64,000 nucleotides of DNA, taken from contig NZ_ABTR02000001.1 of NCBI RefSeq assembly GCF_000172975.1, positions 2,022,501 to 2,086,500 of the forward strand, in the 5' to 3' direction. Shown piece by piece: positions 23,061-32,177 of this stretch (positions are counted from its first letter, which is position 1; each line of letters starts with the position of its first letter). The stretch comes from Dethiosulfovibrio peptidovorans DSM 11002. GTDB taxonomy: Bacteria > Synergistota > Synergistia > Synergistales > Dethiosulfovibrionaceae. The notes under the pieces are model-generated. The model worked only from the letters and a program-made list of their open reading frames with translations. It was not told the origin of the DNA and did not search any database. The translations under genes were made by a program, and so were the position numbers.

Positions 23061-23507
23061 GTGAAACTCAACGATCTCCATCCCGCACCGGGAACGAAGA
23101 GAAAACCCAAAAGGGTTGGATGCGGCGCAGGATGCGGCAGCGGAAAGACCTCCGGTCGGGGACATAAGGGACAGAAGTCCAGAAGCGGAGGCGGAGTTCG
23201 CCCCGGTTTCGAAGGCGGACAGATGCCTTTGGTTCGCAGAACTCCTAAGAGGGGATTCAACAACGCTCGTTTCGGGACCTCCTACCAGGTCGTCAACCTG
23301 GATCTTCTCGAGTCCCGTTTCGAATCAGGTTCGGTCATCACCGCCACCGAACTGGCCGCCAAGCGGCTTATAAGCGACGAAAAGGGCCTGGTGAAAGTCT
23401 TGGCGAAGGGGGACATTTCCAAGGCCTTGACCGTCAAGGTCAACGCTTTCAGCGCCGAGGCCATCAAGAAAATAGAGGCGGCCGGCGGGAAAGCCGAGGT
23501 GATCTGA
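23061..23507 (+). CDS. rplO: 50S ribosomal protein L15
   Basis: Late-assembly large-subunit protein, 148 aa. The N-terminal basic, glycine-rich part contains KRVGCGAGCGSGKTSGRGHK and GGVRPGFEGGQMPLVRR. The C-terminal fold ends AIKKIEAAGGKAEVI. secY starts 1 bp after the stop. Confidence 0.97.
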   Translation: MKLNDLHPAPGTKRKPKRVGCGAGCGSGKTSGRGHKGQKSRSGGGVRPGFEGGQMPLVRRTPKRGFNNARFGTSYQVVNLDLLESRFESGSVITATELAAKRLISDEKGLVKVLAKGDISKALTVKVNAFSAEAIKKIEAAGGKAEVI

Positions 23508-23508
23508 G

Positions 23509-24804
23509 GTGCTGGATTCCTTCCGAGATGCATTCAGGCTTCCGGATCTTAAAAGGCGGATTCTCTTTACTATGGGGATGCTTTTCGTTTTCCGCCTCGG
23601 GGCTCATATTCCCACTCCGGGAATTGACTCCGCCGCCATGGCGCACCTCTTCGAGGGAGGCGGCGTGCTCGGGTTTCTGGATATGTTCGCCGGAGGCGCG
23701 TTGAGACGATTCAGTATATTCGCTCTCGGTGTCGCGCCTTACATCAACGCCAGCATCGTCATGCAGCTTTTGGTGGTCGTGTTCCCGGCTCTTGAAAAAA
23801 TGCAGAAGGAAGGACCGGAAGGACAGAAGAAAATCATTCAGATCACCAGGTTGAGCACACTTGGTTTCGCCGCTATCCAGGCCGTCGGAATGGTCTTCTG
23901 GCTTCAGAGGGTAGGTGTCTTCTCCGGTGGTGCACTAGGCATGGTGACCGCCATTTTGACCATAATCGCAGGAGCCATAGCGGTTATGTGGTTGGGCGAG
24001 GAAATATCCGATCACGGAATAGGAAACGGAATCTCTCTGTTGATATTCGCCGGAATTGTAGCCAGAATTCCCGAAGCCACTATAAGAACCTGGAACATGC
24101 TCCATCTCGGAGAGCTTCACGCACTGATCGTCCTATTGGCTCTGATGGTCATGATAGTCGTGGTGGCCGGTTGTATAGTCTTACAGGAAGGTCAGAGACG
24201 TCTTCCGGTTCAGTACGCCAAAAAAGTCGTCGGCAACAAGGTCTACGGAGGTCAGAGTACCTTTATTCCTTTGAAGGTCAACCAGGGAGGGGTCATGCCG
24301 ATAATATTTGCTTCCTCCATATTGATCTTTCCTTATACGGTGCTCAAGTTTTTCTCCGGAGATATAGCGATCAAGATGCAGAATATGCTGGCTCCCGGTA
24401 GCTGGCTCTATTCGGTTCTCTACGTAACCTTGATATTGTTTTTCGCCTATTTTTACACCGCTATGGTCTTCAATCCCAGCGATGTGGCGAACAATATGAA
24501 GAAATACGGTGGCTTTATCCTCGGTATACGCCCCGGAAAACCCACCTCTGATTACATCGAAAAGGTAATGTCCAGGATCACCCTGGGCGGTGCTCTTTTC
24601 CTCGCCGTCATAGCCCTGATACCTACGGTGATGACCAATCTCATGGGGATAACCAGCTTCTACTTCGGTGGGACCGCCGTCCTCATCGTGGTCGGTGTTG
24701 CCTTGGATCTCGTACATCAGGTCGAGGGTCAGCTGTTGATGAGACACTACGAGGGCATCCTGAAACGTCGTAATGGCGCCGGTGCCGGTATCCTGAGGTT
24801 CTAG
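23509..24804 (+). CDS. secY: protein translocase subunit SecY
   Basis: Pore subunit of the SecYEG channel in the inner membrane, 431 aa with about ten hydrophobic segments. GTG start at 23509. Visible landmarks are FRLGAHIPTPGID after TM1, the plug region with FAGGALRRFSIFALG, PYINASIVMQLL, and the last cytosolic part GQLLMRHYEGILKRRNG. adk follows by 11 bp, as in many bacteria. Confidence 0.98.
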   Translation: MLDSFRDAFRLPDLKRRILFTMGMLFVFRLGAHIPTPGIDSAAMAHLFEGGGVLGFLDMFAGGALRRFSIFALGVAPYINASIVMQLLVVVFPALEKMQKEGPEGQKKIIQITRLSTLGFAAIQAVGMVFWLQRVGVFSGGALGMVTAILTIIAGAIAVMWLGEEISDHGIGNGISLLIFAGIVARIPEATIRTWNMLHLGELHALIVLLALMVMIVVVAGCIVLQEGQRRLPVQYAKKVVGNKVYGGQSTFIPLKVNQGGVMPIIFASSILIFPYTVLKFFSGDIAIKMQNMLAPGSWLYSVLYVTLILFFAYFYTAMVFNPSDVANNMKKYGGFILGIRPGKPTSDYIEKVMSRITLGGALFLAVIALIPTVMTNLMGITSFYFGGTAVLIVVGVALDLVHQVEGQLLMRHYEGILKRRNGAGAGILRF

Positions 24805-24815
24805 GCGGTGTCGAT

Positions 24816-25460
24816 ATGAGAATCATTCTCCTTGGACCTCCCGGAGCAGGGAAGGGAACCCAGGCGGAAAAGATAATGGAGCGCCATGCGGTGGCTCACA
24901 TATCGACCGGAGACATACTCAGGGCCAACGTCAAAGCTGAGACAGATCTGGGACGTAAAGCCAAAAGCTACATGGACGCGGGAAAACTCGTTCCCGACGA
25001 GGTTATAGTCGAGATGATGGAGGAGCGTCTTCAGGAAAGCGATTGTTCCGAAGGCTTTCTTCTCGACGGTTTTCCCAGGACAGTGGCTCAGGCAGAGGCT
25101 CTGGACGTTATGTTGAAAAAGCTCGGACTCGTCCTGGACGGGGTGGTGCTTCTGGACGTCGACGACGAGACCGTCGTCAAACGTCTCTCCGGACGCAGAA
25201 TGTGCAGGGGATGCGGAAAGATCTTCAACGTGACATTCAAGCCCTCTGCCAAGGGAGACCTCTGTGATCAGTGTGGAGGAGAGCTCTACCAGAGGGATGA
25301 CGACCGAGAGGAAGTCATCCGAAATAGGTTAGCTGTCTATCATAATCAGACGGCTCCCCTTATCTCCTATTATGAGGAGAGGGGACAGCTTCACAGAATA
25401 GATGCGGCGGACGGCGACGACGTCCCCGATAAGATCGATTCAATCGTCGGACGGGTCTAA
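24816..25460 (+). CDS. adk: adenylate kinase
   Basis: Converts AMP and ATP to two ADP, 214 aa. The P-loop is LGPPGAGKGTQAEK (residues about 6-19). STGDILRAN and DGFPRTVAQA are the AMP-binding parts. The LID is the long, zinc-type version, with CRGCGKIFN and CDQCGGELYQRDDD. Its TAA overlaps the map ATG. Confidence 0.98.
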   Translation: MRIILLGPPGAGKGTQAEKIMERHAVAHISTGDILRANVKAETDLGRKAKSYMDAGKLVPDEVIVEMMEERLQESDCSEGFLLDGFPRTVAQAEALDVMLKKLGLVLDGVVLLDVDDETVVKRLSGRRMCRGCGKIFNVTFKPSAKGDLCDQCGGELYQRDDDREEVIRNRLAVYHNQTAPLISYYEERGQLHRIDAADGDDVPDKIDSIVGRV

Positions 25461-26233
25461 TGATCTCGATCAAAAAAACCCGCGAGATAGAAAAGATGCG
25501 CCGGGCCGGCCGTATAGTGGCCGACGTGATCATGCTCCTCAAGGACATGATCCGGCCCGGCATAACGACCGCCGATATAGACAGAGCGGCGGAGGATTAT
25601 ATCCGGAAGGCCGGGGCCTATCCCTCTGAAAAGGGATATAAGGTCCCGGGAATACCGGATCCCTACCCTGCATCAGTGTGTACCTCGGTAAACGACGAGG
25701 TGGTGCACGGGATCCCGAGCGAGGATCGATACCTTGAAAACGGTGACATCGTCAGCGTCGATATAATGGCCTGCTACGACGGTTATCACGGAGATGCCTG
25801 TTACACCTACCCGGTGGGAGAGATCTCCGATAGCCGCCAAGACCTCCTGAATATAACCAAACGGAGTCTGGATCTTGCCTTAGAGGCAGCCAGGGCCGGA
25901 AATACCCTGGGCGATATCGGGAACGCCGTTGAATCTCTGGTCATACCTGCGGGCTACGGCCTGGTAAGGGAGTACTCGGGACACGGCATAGGAAAGAGAC
26001 CTCACGAGGCGCCTATGGTCCCCAACTACGGACGACCGGGACGGGGAATAACCCTGAAGGCCGGCATGACCTTGGCTATAGAGCCCATGGTCATGGCTGG
26101 ACGGGAGGAACTTGTCCAAGGTTCGGATGGTTGGCTTGTCTCCACCGCCGACGGATCCGATGCGGCCCATTTTGAGAGAACAGTCCTCATAACCGAGGGA
26201 ACCCCCGAGATCCTAACTCCCTGGGAAGACTAA
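25460..26233 (+). CDS. map: methionine aminopeptidase, type I
   Basis: Removes N-terminal methionine from nascent proteins, 257 aa. The metal ligands are visible: VSVDIMACYDGYHGDACYTY supplies two aspartates, SGHGIGKRPHEAP the histidine, LAIEPMV and HFERTVLIT the glutamates. There is no N-terminal zinc-finger extension. It lies between adk and infA. Confidence 0.97.
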   Translation: MISIKKTREIEKMRRAGRIVADVIMLLKDMIRPGITTADIDRAAEDYIRKAGAYPSEKGYKVPGIPDPYPASVCTSVNDEVVHGIPSEDRYLENGDIVSVDIMACYDGYHGDACYTYPVGEISDSRQDLLNITKRSLDLALEAARAGNTLGDIGNAVESLVIPAGYGLVREYSGHGIGKRPHEAPMVPNYGRPGRGITLKAGMTLAIEPMVMAGREELVQGSDGWLVSTADGSDAAHFERTVLITEGTPEILTPWED

Positions 26234-26245
26234 GGAGGGAAATCC

Positions 26246-26467
26246 ATGGCCAACAAAGACGATGTTATCCAAGTACGCGGAGTAGTCGTAGAGCCTCTGC
26301 CCAACGCTATGTTCAAGGTTAAGCTCGAGAACGACCACAAGATACTGGCCCACGTGTCCGGTAAGATGAGAATGCATTTTATAAGAATATTGCCAGGAGA
26401 CAAGGTCTTGGTGGAGCTTTCGCCCTACGACTTGACAAGGGGACGAATCACCTATAGATATAAATAG
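26246..26467 (+). CDS. infA: translation initiation factor IF-1
   Basis: OB-fold initiation factor that binds the A site, 73 aa. [39 protein letters not shown] and [15 protein letters not shown] are characteristic. The last 40 bp contain TTGACA and an A+T-rich stretch that could be a weak internal promoter. Confidence 0.98.
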   Translation: MANKDDVIQVRGVVVEPLPNAMFKVKLENDHKILAHVSGKMRMHFIRILPGDKVLVELSPYDLTRGRITYRYK

Positions 26468-26528
26468 TTTTTTCGTCCGTTCTAAGACTCCGTTTCCTAG
26501 AGGAAGACGAGCAGGAGGAGCGTATATC

Positions 26529-26654
26529 ATGAAAGTCAGATCTTCGGTAAAACCGATATGTGAATATTGTCGTGTGATAAAGCGGAGAGGTGTGGTCAGA
26601 GTCATCTGCAGCCGCAACCCCCGTCATAAGCAGCGTCAGGGAGCGAGGAGGTAA
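26529..26654 (+). CDS. rpmJ: 50S ribosomal protein L36
   Basis: A 41-residue zinc-ribbon protein: [20 protein letters not shown], then a second half with C27 and H33, ending RQGARR. The Cys-x2-Cys...Cys...His set means it is the zinc-containing form. AGGAGG lies upstream. rpsM starts 4 bp after the stop. Confidence 0.95.
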   Translation: MKVRSSVKPICEYCRVIKRRGVVRVICSRNPRHKQRQGARR

Positions 26655-26658
26655 GGCG

Positions 26659-27027
26659 ATGGCCCGCATTTCAGGAGTCGATCTGCCCCGCGAGAAGAGG
26701 GTTGAAATAGGTCTCACCTATATATTTGGAATAGGTCTGACCACGTCTAAGAAGATCTTGGCCACCACCGGTGTGAACCCCGATACCAGGGTCAAGGATC
26801 TGACCGAGGAGGAGACCCAGAAGCTTCGGTCCGAGATCCAGAACGGCTACACCGTTGAGGGAGATCTTCGTCGAGAGGTGACCATGAACATAAAGAGGCT
26901 CATGGACATCGGTTGCTACCGGGGTATCCGTCACAGACAGGGTCTTCCCCTTCGAGGCCAGCGGACCAAGACCAATGCCAGAACCAGAAAAGGTCCGAAA
27001 CGAACCGTTGCCGGCAAGAAGAAATAG
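26659..27027 (+). CDS. rpsM: 30S ribosomal protein S13
   Basis: Head protein that contacts the P-site tRNA, 122 aa. I chose the ATG at 26659, following the GAGGAGG that overlaps the rpmJ end; the longer open frame runs back through rpm[21 protein letters not shown] and [19 protein letters not shown] are signature stretches (the latter begins R-Q-G-L-P). Confidence 0.97.
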   Translation: MARISGVDLPREKRVEIGLTYIFGIGLTTSKKILATTGVNPDTRVKDLTEEETQKLRSEIQNGYTVEGDLRREVTMNIKRLMDIGCYRGIRHRQGLPLRGQRTKTNARTRKGPKRTVAGKKK

Positions 27028-27053
27028 CCGGGAGTCAAAGGAGGTAGACCTTC

Positions 27054-27446
27054 GTGGCCAAGCGTACTCAGCGTAGAGGCAAGAGAAAAGAGAAAAAGAA
27101 TATATCCTACGGAGTTGCTCACGTATTTTCCACTTTCAACAACACTATCGTGAGCATAACCGATAAGGGCGGAGCCGTTATTTCATGGGCTTCCGGTGGT
27201 AACGTAGGATTCAAGGGAACCAGAAAGTCCACTCCCTTTGCGGCTCAGATCGCCTCGCAGCAGGCGGCCAAAGCCGCACAGGATCACGGACTTAAAGAGG
27301 TAGACGTCATAGTCAAGGGCCCCGGTCCTGGCCGAGAGTCCGCCATAAGAGCTCTCCAGGGGGCGGGACTTCAGGTCAACAGCATCAGAGACGACACACC
27401 GATCCCCCACAACGGATGCCGTCCTCCCAAGAGACGTCGCGTATAG
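27054..27446 (+). CDS. rpsK: 30S ribosomal protein S11
   Basis: Platform protein, 130 aa, with GTG start at 27054 after [45 protein letters not shown] and [18 protein letters not shown] are typical. In most alpha operons rpsD comes next; here rpoA follows after 48 bp. Confidence 0.97.
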   Translation: MAKRTQRRGKRKEKKNISYGVAHVFSTFNNTIVSITDKGGAVISWASGGNVGFKGTRKSTPFAAQIASQQAAKAAQDHGLKEVDVIVKGPGPGRESAIRALQGAGLQVNSIRDDTPIPHNGCRPPKRRRV

Positions 27447-27536
27447 CCGTGTCTTGCGGTCACGGAATCCACATGTGGCCGGCGGTCATAAGGAATGGGA
27501 GAAAAGACGATTTATCAGCGAAAGGTGTTGGGATCA

Positions 27537-28559
27537 TTGGAGTTTATGAGGCCTGAAATCCGAGTTGAGGAATGTTCGGCGACCAGTGCCAGGATCGTCG
27601 TCGGTCCCCTGGAGCGGGGGTTCGGCGTAACCATAGGTAACGCCCTCCGCAGGGTATTGTTGTCCTCCATCAAGGGGGCTGCCATCACCTCGGTGCGTAT
27701 CGACGGCGTCGTCCATGAGTTCAGCACCATCCCTGGGGTCGGGGAGGACGTCATCGAGTTGCTGTTGAACCTTAAACACGTACCGATACGGTCCTACAGT
27801 CCTGAAGTCAGGGTGCTGAGGCTCGAGGCCGAGGGAGAGCGGAGGGTAACAGCCGCCGATTTTCAACCCGACAGCGAGATAGAGTTTGTCGATCCCGAAG
27901 CCTACATCTGTACCTTGGCTGAGGGAGCTCGTCTCTCACTGGAAGTCTATATCGAACAGGGAGTCGGTTATGCGCCAGCAGATAGACCTAAACCGGCCTA
28001 TCTGCCTATGGATTCGTTGTTGATAGACGCCATATTCACCCCGATACAGAGGGTCAAGTACGAGGTCCAGGCGGAGAGAGTCGGCCAGAGGACTGACTAC
28101 GAGAGGATCGTCATGGACGTCGACACCAACGGAGTGGTAAAGCCCGATCTGGCGGTAGCCGAGGCGGCTAGGCTCCTGAGGAAATATTTCACCATAGTCG
28201 TAGAGGAAATCCAGAAGTTACACCCATCGGAGCATACTGATCCCGAGATCGTGGAGTCTCAGGAGATCTCTGTGGCAGAAGAAGAGACTGAAACCGAGCA
28301 GGAAAGCGAGGAGAACACCCTCCTTTCCAGAGGCGTTCGAGATCTCGAACTCTCCATCAGAAGCGAAAACTGCCTCCTGCGAGGGGGTATCCACACCATC
28401 GGCGACCTGGTGAGTCGCGGGAGGGACGATCTCCTTAAAATCCGGAATCTCGGAAAGATCTCCCTCAGGGAAATCGAGGAAAAGTTGGAGAACCTTGGTT
28501 TCTCGCTCCAGGACGAAAAAACTGGAGACACAACGGACAAGGAGGACGAGTCTGAATGA
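27537..28559 (+). CDS. rpoA: DNA-directed RNA polymerase subunit alpha
   Basis: Assembly subunit of RNA polymerase. I favour the TTG at 27537 (giving EFMRPEIRVEE, 340 aa), which has AAAGGTG 9 bp upstream. The ATG at 27495 (354 aa) has AGGA directly against it. The N-terminal dimerisation domain shows ERGFGVTIGNALRRVLLSS and VRIDGVVHEFSTIPGVGEDV. An acidic linker (EEETETEQESEEN) leads to the C-terminal domain with [20 protein letters not shown] and LREIEEKLENLGFSL. rplQ overlaps the stop. Confidence 0.97.
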   Translation: MEFMRPEIRVEECSATSARIVVGPLERGFGVTIGNALRRVLLSSIKGAAITSVRIDGVVHEFSTIPGVGEDVIELLLNLKHVPIRSYSPEVRVLRLEAEGERRVTAADFQPDSEIEFVDPEAYICTLAEGARLSLEVYIEQGVGYAPADRPKPAYLPMDSLLIDAIFTPIQRVKYEVQAERVGQRTDYERIVMDVDTNGVVKPDLAVAEAARLLRKYFTIVVEEIQKLHPSEHTDPEIVESQEISVAEEETETEQESEENTLLSRGVRDLELSIRSENCLLRGGIHTIGDLVSRGRDDLLKIRNLGKISLREIEEKLENLGFSLQDEKTGDTTDKEDESE

Positions 28560-28906
28560 GACATCGAGTCGATAGAAGAAAGCTCGGTCGCCACGGCAGC
28601 CATCGTAAGGCCATGTTGGCCAACATGGTAGCCAGCCTTATCATCGAGGAAAGCATCGAGACCACGGTGGCGAAGGCCAAAGAGGTGCGCCGAGTGGCGG
28701 AAAAGATCATCACGAGAGCCAGGGGAGGGTCCCTTCACGATAGAAGGATCGTCATCTCCAAGATGAACCACAAAATCGCAGTCAACAAGCTTTTCGACGA
28801 CGTGGCCAAACGCTATTCCGAGCGTCCCGGCGGTTACACCCGTATCGTCCGTACGGGGTATCGTAACGGCGACGCCGCTCCCATGGCGGTCATCTCCCTG
28901 GTCTAG
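28556..28906 (+). CDS. rplQ: 50S ribosomal protein L17
   Basis: Large-subunit protein, 116 aa. MRHRVDRRKLGRHGSHRKAM and YTRIVRTGYRNGDAAPMAVI are diagnostic. The ATG overlaps the rpoA TGA (ATGA). The ecfA1 gene starts 3 bp after the stop. Confidence 0.98.
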   Translation: MRHRVDRRKLGRHGSHRKAMLANMVASLIIEESIETTVAKAKEVRRVAEKIITRARGGSLHDRRIVISKMNHKIAVNKLFDDVAKRYSERPGGYTRIVRTGYRNGDAAPMAVISLV

Positions 28907-28909
28907 AGG

Positions 28910-29734
28910 ATGGACGAACTTTCCATTGCCTCCCTCGATAGAATAGGTTATTCCTACGTTGAGGAAGGCAATCCCGCCCTCAGGGACATATCCCTGGAGG
29001 TGCGGCGGGGCGAATGGCTCGCTCTTTTGGGCGGCAATGGCTCCGGCAAGTCCACGCTGGCAAAACACCTTAACGCCCTGCTCGCTCCGATGCAGGGCGC
29101 TTGTTTTATATCCGGGATGGACAGCAGAGACGAGAGGAATCTCTGGGAGATAAGAAAGACCATCTCGATGGTATTTCAAAACCCGGAAAACCAGATCGTC
29201 TCCACGGTGGTGGAGGACGACACCGCCTTCGGACCGGAAAACCTGGGTCTTCCTCCCGACGAAATTGAGAACAGAGTCAAAAAAGCTCTCGATATTGCGG
29301 GATTGAGCGACAAAGCTAAATCGGCATCCTACACCCTGTCGGGAGGTCAGAAGCAACGTCTGGCTATCGCAGGGGCCATAGCCATGGAACCTCCCTGTAT
29401 AGTTCTAGATGAACCTACCGCTATGCTCGACCCTCAGGGACGAGGTGAGGTGATGGCCCTATTGGAAGAACTTCACGGTCACGGAATAACGATAATCCAC
29501 ATAACCCACAGGCTTGAGGAAATACGAAAGGCGACCAGAGCGGTCGTTTTACAGGCAGGTCGGTTGATCTGGGACGGACTTCCCGAGGACCTGTTCAAAG
29601 AACCTGAACTGACTTCATGGGGGCTAGAGCTTCCTCCGATAGTCTCTTTCTGGCGTCGTCTCAGGGAACGGGGTCTATGTGAAGATGACGTCATCCTCAC
29701 CGTCGAAGGGTTGGTGAACCGGCTATGTCGATAG
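28910..29734 (+). CDS. ecfA1: ECF transporter ATPase EcfA1
   Basis: ATP-binding subunit of an energy-coupling factor module for vitamin or metal uptake, 274 aa. The Walker A motif is LGGNGSGKSTLAKH (near residue 40). The signature is LSGGQKQRLAIAGA and Walker B is CIVLDEPTAML. The Q-loop is FQNPENQIV. The substrate is set by an S-component that is not in this window, so it cannot be named. It overlaps ecfA2 by 10 bp. Confidence 0.95.
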   Translation: MDELSIASLDRIGYSYVEEGNPALRDISLEVRRGEWLALLGGNGSGKSTLAKHLNALLAPMQGACFISGMDSRDERNLWEIRKTISMVFQNPENQIVSTVVEDDTAFGPENLGLPPDEIENRVKKALDIAGLSDKAKSASYTLSGGQKQRLAIAGAIAMEPPCIVLDEPTAMLDPQGRGEVMALLEELHGHGITIIHITHRLEEIRKATRAVVLQAGRLIWDGLPEDLFKEPELTSWGLELPPIVSFWRRLRERGLCEDDVILTVEGLVNRLCR

Positions 29735-30555
29735 AAGTGAATAACTTGACCCATATCTACCATAGAGGAACCCCGCTTGAGACGGTAGCTCTGAGAGACA
29801 TCTCTATGGAGGTACCCGATGGTGGATGGGTCTCCATAGTCGGCCATACCGGAAGCGGCAAATCCACATTAGCGCAGCATCTGGATGCTCTCCTGCTTCC
29901 CGACGAAGGCAGCGTCCTGGTGGACGGCCTATCCACGGACGTAAAGAAAGACCTCAGAAAGATCAGACGCAAAGTCGGCCTAGTATTCCAGTATCCGGAA
30001 CAACAGCTTTTTGCCGAAACCGTCAGGGAAGAACTCTCCTTCGGACCTAAGAACTGGGGTGAAATCGACGATATCGATCGAACCCTGGCTGAGGTCATGG
30101 AGCAGGTCGGACTGGACGAATCCTATCTGGAAAGATCCCCATTCAAGTTGTCCGGTGGCGAAAAAAGAAGGGTCGCCATTGCCTCTGTATTGGCGGTTAG
30201 GCCTTCCTATCTGGTCTTGGACGAACCTACAGCAGGACTGGACGCCTCGGGCCGTCATCGTCTGGTAGAACTGCTTTCCAGAATACACTCAGATGGAACG
30301 GCGGTCATAATGGTGACTCACGATCTAGAGATAGCTCTGGACCTGAGCGATAGGATCATCGCTCTCGAAAAAGGTACGATAGCCTGTCAGGGTAGTCCGG
30401 AGGAAATAGTCCTCTCCTTGGAAAGTCGACCGGTCTCCGGATTGGTTCTGCCCGATATATGCAAAATTTGGCTGGGCGTTAAAAACAGAGGCATGGAGAT
30501 CCCCTTCAGCTGCGATCCCATCTACCTTGCGGACTTCATCGCTGATAGGAGCTGA
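29725..30555 (+). CDS. ecfA2: ECF transporter ATPase EcfA2
   Basis: Second ATPase of the ECF module, 276 aa. Walker A is VGHTGSGKSTLAQH, the Q-loop is FQYPEQQLFAETV, the signature is LSGGEKRRVAIAS and Walker B is YLVLDEPTAGLD. It forms a heterodimer with EcfA1 in characterised systems. The ecfA1-ecfA2-ecfT-truA order downstream of rplQ is the usual one in Firmicutes. Confidence 0.95.
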   Translation: MSIEVNNLTHIYHRGTPLETVALRDISMEVPDGGWVSIVGHTGSGKSTLAQHLDALLLPDEGSVLVDGLSTDVKKDLRKIRRKVGLVFQYPEQQLFAETVREELSFGPKNWGEIDDIDRTLAEVMEQVGLDESYLERSPFKLSGGEKRRVAIASVLAVRPSYLVLDEPTAGLDASGRHRLVELLSRIHSDGTAVIMVTHDLEIALDLSDRIIALEKGTIACQGSPEEIVLSLESRPVSGLVLPDICKIWLGVKNRGMEIPFSCDPIYLADFIADRS

Positions 30556-30560
30556 TCGGT

Positions 30561-31373
30561 TTGAAATTCCTAGATAACCTGAGTTTCGGACAGTACATAC
30601 CGGCGGATTCCCCCGTTCACAGATGTGATCCCAGATGTAAAATTATGTCGGTCCTGATCCTTCTGACCGGTGTATTTCTGGTGGATTCCCCTGTAGGCTT
30701 TATCTTTTGGGGAGGTCTGTTGTGGCTGTTGAGCCTTATCTCGAAAATAGGCATCCCCGTCCTTCTCAGGACGGTAAGGCCGATAATGTTTCTTATAATA
30801 TTCACTGCTATAATAAATCTCTTCTTCACATCGGGGACTCCTCTGTTTGAAATAGGTCCCATATCGATTACGAAAGAAGGAGTTCGATTGGGCGCCTATA
30901 TGGCCCTTCGGCTCCTGTTTCTGATCCTCTTCGCCAACCTCTTGACCTTGACCACTAGTCCTATGGCATTGGCTGATGGTATAGAATCTTTGTTGTCTCC
31001 CTTTAAAAGACTGGGGCTTCCCGCGCATGAAATGGCAATGATGATGACCATCGCCTTAAGATTCATTCCGACCTTGATGAACGAGACCGACAGGATAATG
31101 AAAGCTCAGCTCGCAAGGGGGGCTGATCTCGATAGGGGAGGATTGATCAAGAGACTAAAGGCCTTTATACCCGTACTTATTCCTCTGTTCGTGATAGTAT
31201 TTCAGAGGGCCGACGATCTTGCCGTAGCCATGGAAGCCAGATGCTACAGAGGTGGAGGAGGACGAACCAGAATGCGTCCTTTTGCCTGGGGGACCGGAGA
31301 AACCCTATCCTTGGGCTTCGTACTGACCGTGGTGGTAGCTCTGACCGTCCTCGAAAGGAACATCGGCCTATGA
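30561..31373 (+). CDS. ecfT: ECF transporter membrane subunit EcfT
   Basis: Scaffold membrane protein linking the ATPases to S-components, 270 aa with about five to six hydrophobic segments. TTG start at 30561, with AGGAG 9 bp upstream. SPVHRCDPRCKIMSVLILL is the typical start, and two Ala-Arg-Gly-like coupling motifs appear as QLARGADLDRG and AMEARCYRGGGGRT. The stop overlaps the truA ATG. Confidence 0.93.
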   Translation: MKFLDNLSFGQYIPADSPVHRCDPRCKIMSVLILLTGVFLVDSPVGFIFWGGLLWLLSLISKIGIPVLLRTVRPIMFLIIFTAIINLFFTSGTPLFEIGPISITKEGVRLGAYMALRLLFLILFANLLTLTTSPMALADGIESLLSPFKRLGLPAHEMAMMMTIALRFIPTLMNETDRIMKAQLARGADLDRGGLIKRLKAFIPVLIPLFVIVFQRADDLAVAMEARCYRGGGGRTRMRPFAWGTGETLSLGFVLTVVVALTVLERNIGL

Positions 31374-32113
31374 AGTACGCATTGGAGTTATCCTATGAAG
31401 GCAATCACTTTTCCGGTTGGCAGCTGCAACCGGATTCGATAACGGTGCAGGAAGTTCTCGAAGAAGCTCTTACCGTTCTTGAAGGGGCTCCCGTCAAAGT
31501 TTCCGGTGCTGGAAGAACCGACAGCGGAGTCCACGCCAGAGGTCAGGTGGCATCCTTCGAATTGTCGAAAACATGGGATCCCTACAGGCTCACTCTTGCG
31601 GTAAACGCCAATCTTCCCGAACACGTCTCGGTTATGAGGGCCTCGGCGGTCCCGGACGATTTTGACGCTAGACGGAGCGCTCTATGGAGGGAATACGCCT
31701 ACTTTGTATGGCACGGGCCTTCCTGTTTTCCCCATGTCCGTGACATGGTCTGGTGGAGAAAGAGAGACGATTGGGACATGGACGCGGTCGACGGATGTTG
31801 CAGGGCTTTGGTCGGGGAACACGATTTCGGCGCCTTCTGTAGACTCTCCGAATGTCCTGAAAACGCCGTGAGAACACTGTTCAGTGTAAGGCATATAAGG
31901 AGAGGAAGGCTGTCCATCTTCAGGATAAGGGGTAAAGGGTTTCTCACTAACATGGTGAGAATAATCCTCGGGAACATCGATGCCGTAGCGACCGGAAAGA
32001 AAAGACTAGAATGGTTCGAAAGGCTGCTTCTCGGAGGAACGAGAGTAGACTCGGCTACGACGGCTCCCGCTTCGGGATTATTCTTTTGGCGGGTTGGCTA
32101 CGACGATTTTTAA
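31370..32113 (+). CDS. truA: tRNA pseudouridine synthase A
   Basis: Makes pseudouridine 38-40 in the tRNA anticodon arm, 247 aa. The start is the ATG at 31370, overlapping the ecfT TGA; the open frame continues upstream without family character. SYEGNHFSGWQLQPDSITVQ is the N-terminal motif, and the catalytic aspartate is in GAGRTDSGVHARGQVASF. GFLTNMVRIILGNI lies in the C-terminal half. No clear terminator follows. Confidence 0.97.
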   Translation: MKYALELSYEGNHFSGWQLQPDSITVQEVLEEALTVLEGAPVKVSGAGRTDSGVHARGQVASFELSKTWDPYRLTLAVNANLPEHVSVMRASAVPDDFDARRSALWREYAYFVWHGPSCFPHVRDMVWWRKRDDWDMDAVDGCCRALVGEHDFGAFCRLSECPENAVRTLFSVRHIRRGRLSIFRIRGKGFLTNMVRIILGNIDAVATGKKRLEWFERLLLGGTRVDSATTAPASGLFFWRVGYDDF

Positions 32114-32177
32114 CGGTAGAATCGTAGACGTTATCGAGTTCGAGGATCTAAGTCGTAATTGAGGAGGAGACTGCCAC

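Noticed and set aside
26468-26490. Terminator after infA (TTTTTT run)
   Set aside because: No GC-rich hairpin precedes the T run; the nearby TTCCTAGAGGAA palindrome is too weak and lies downstream of the Ts.
32104-32150. Terminator after truA (ACGATT...AATCGT)
   Set aside because: The stem is only about six pairs, AT-rich, with a long loop and no T run after it.
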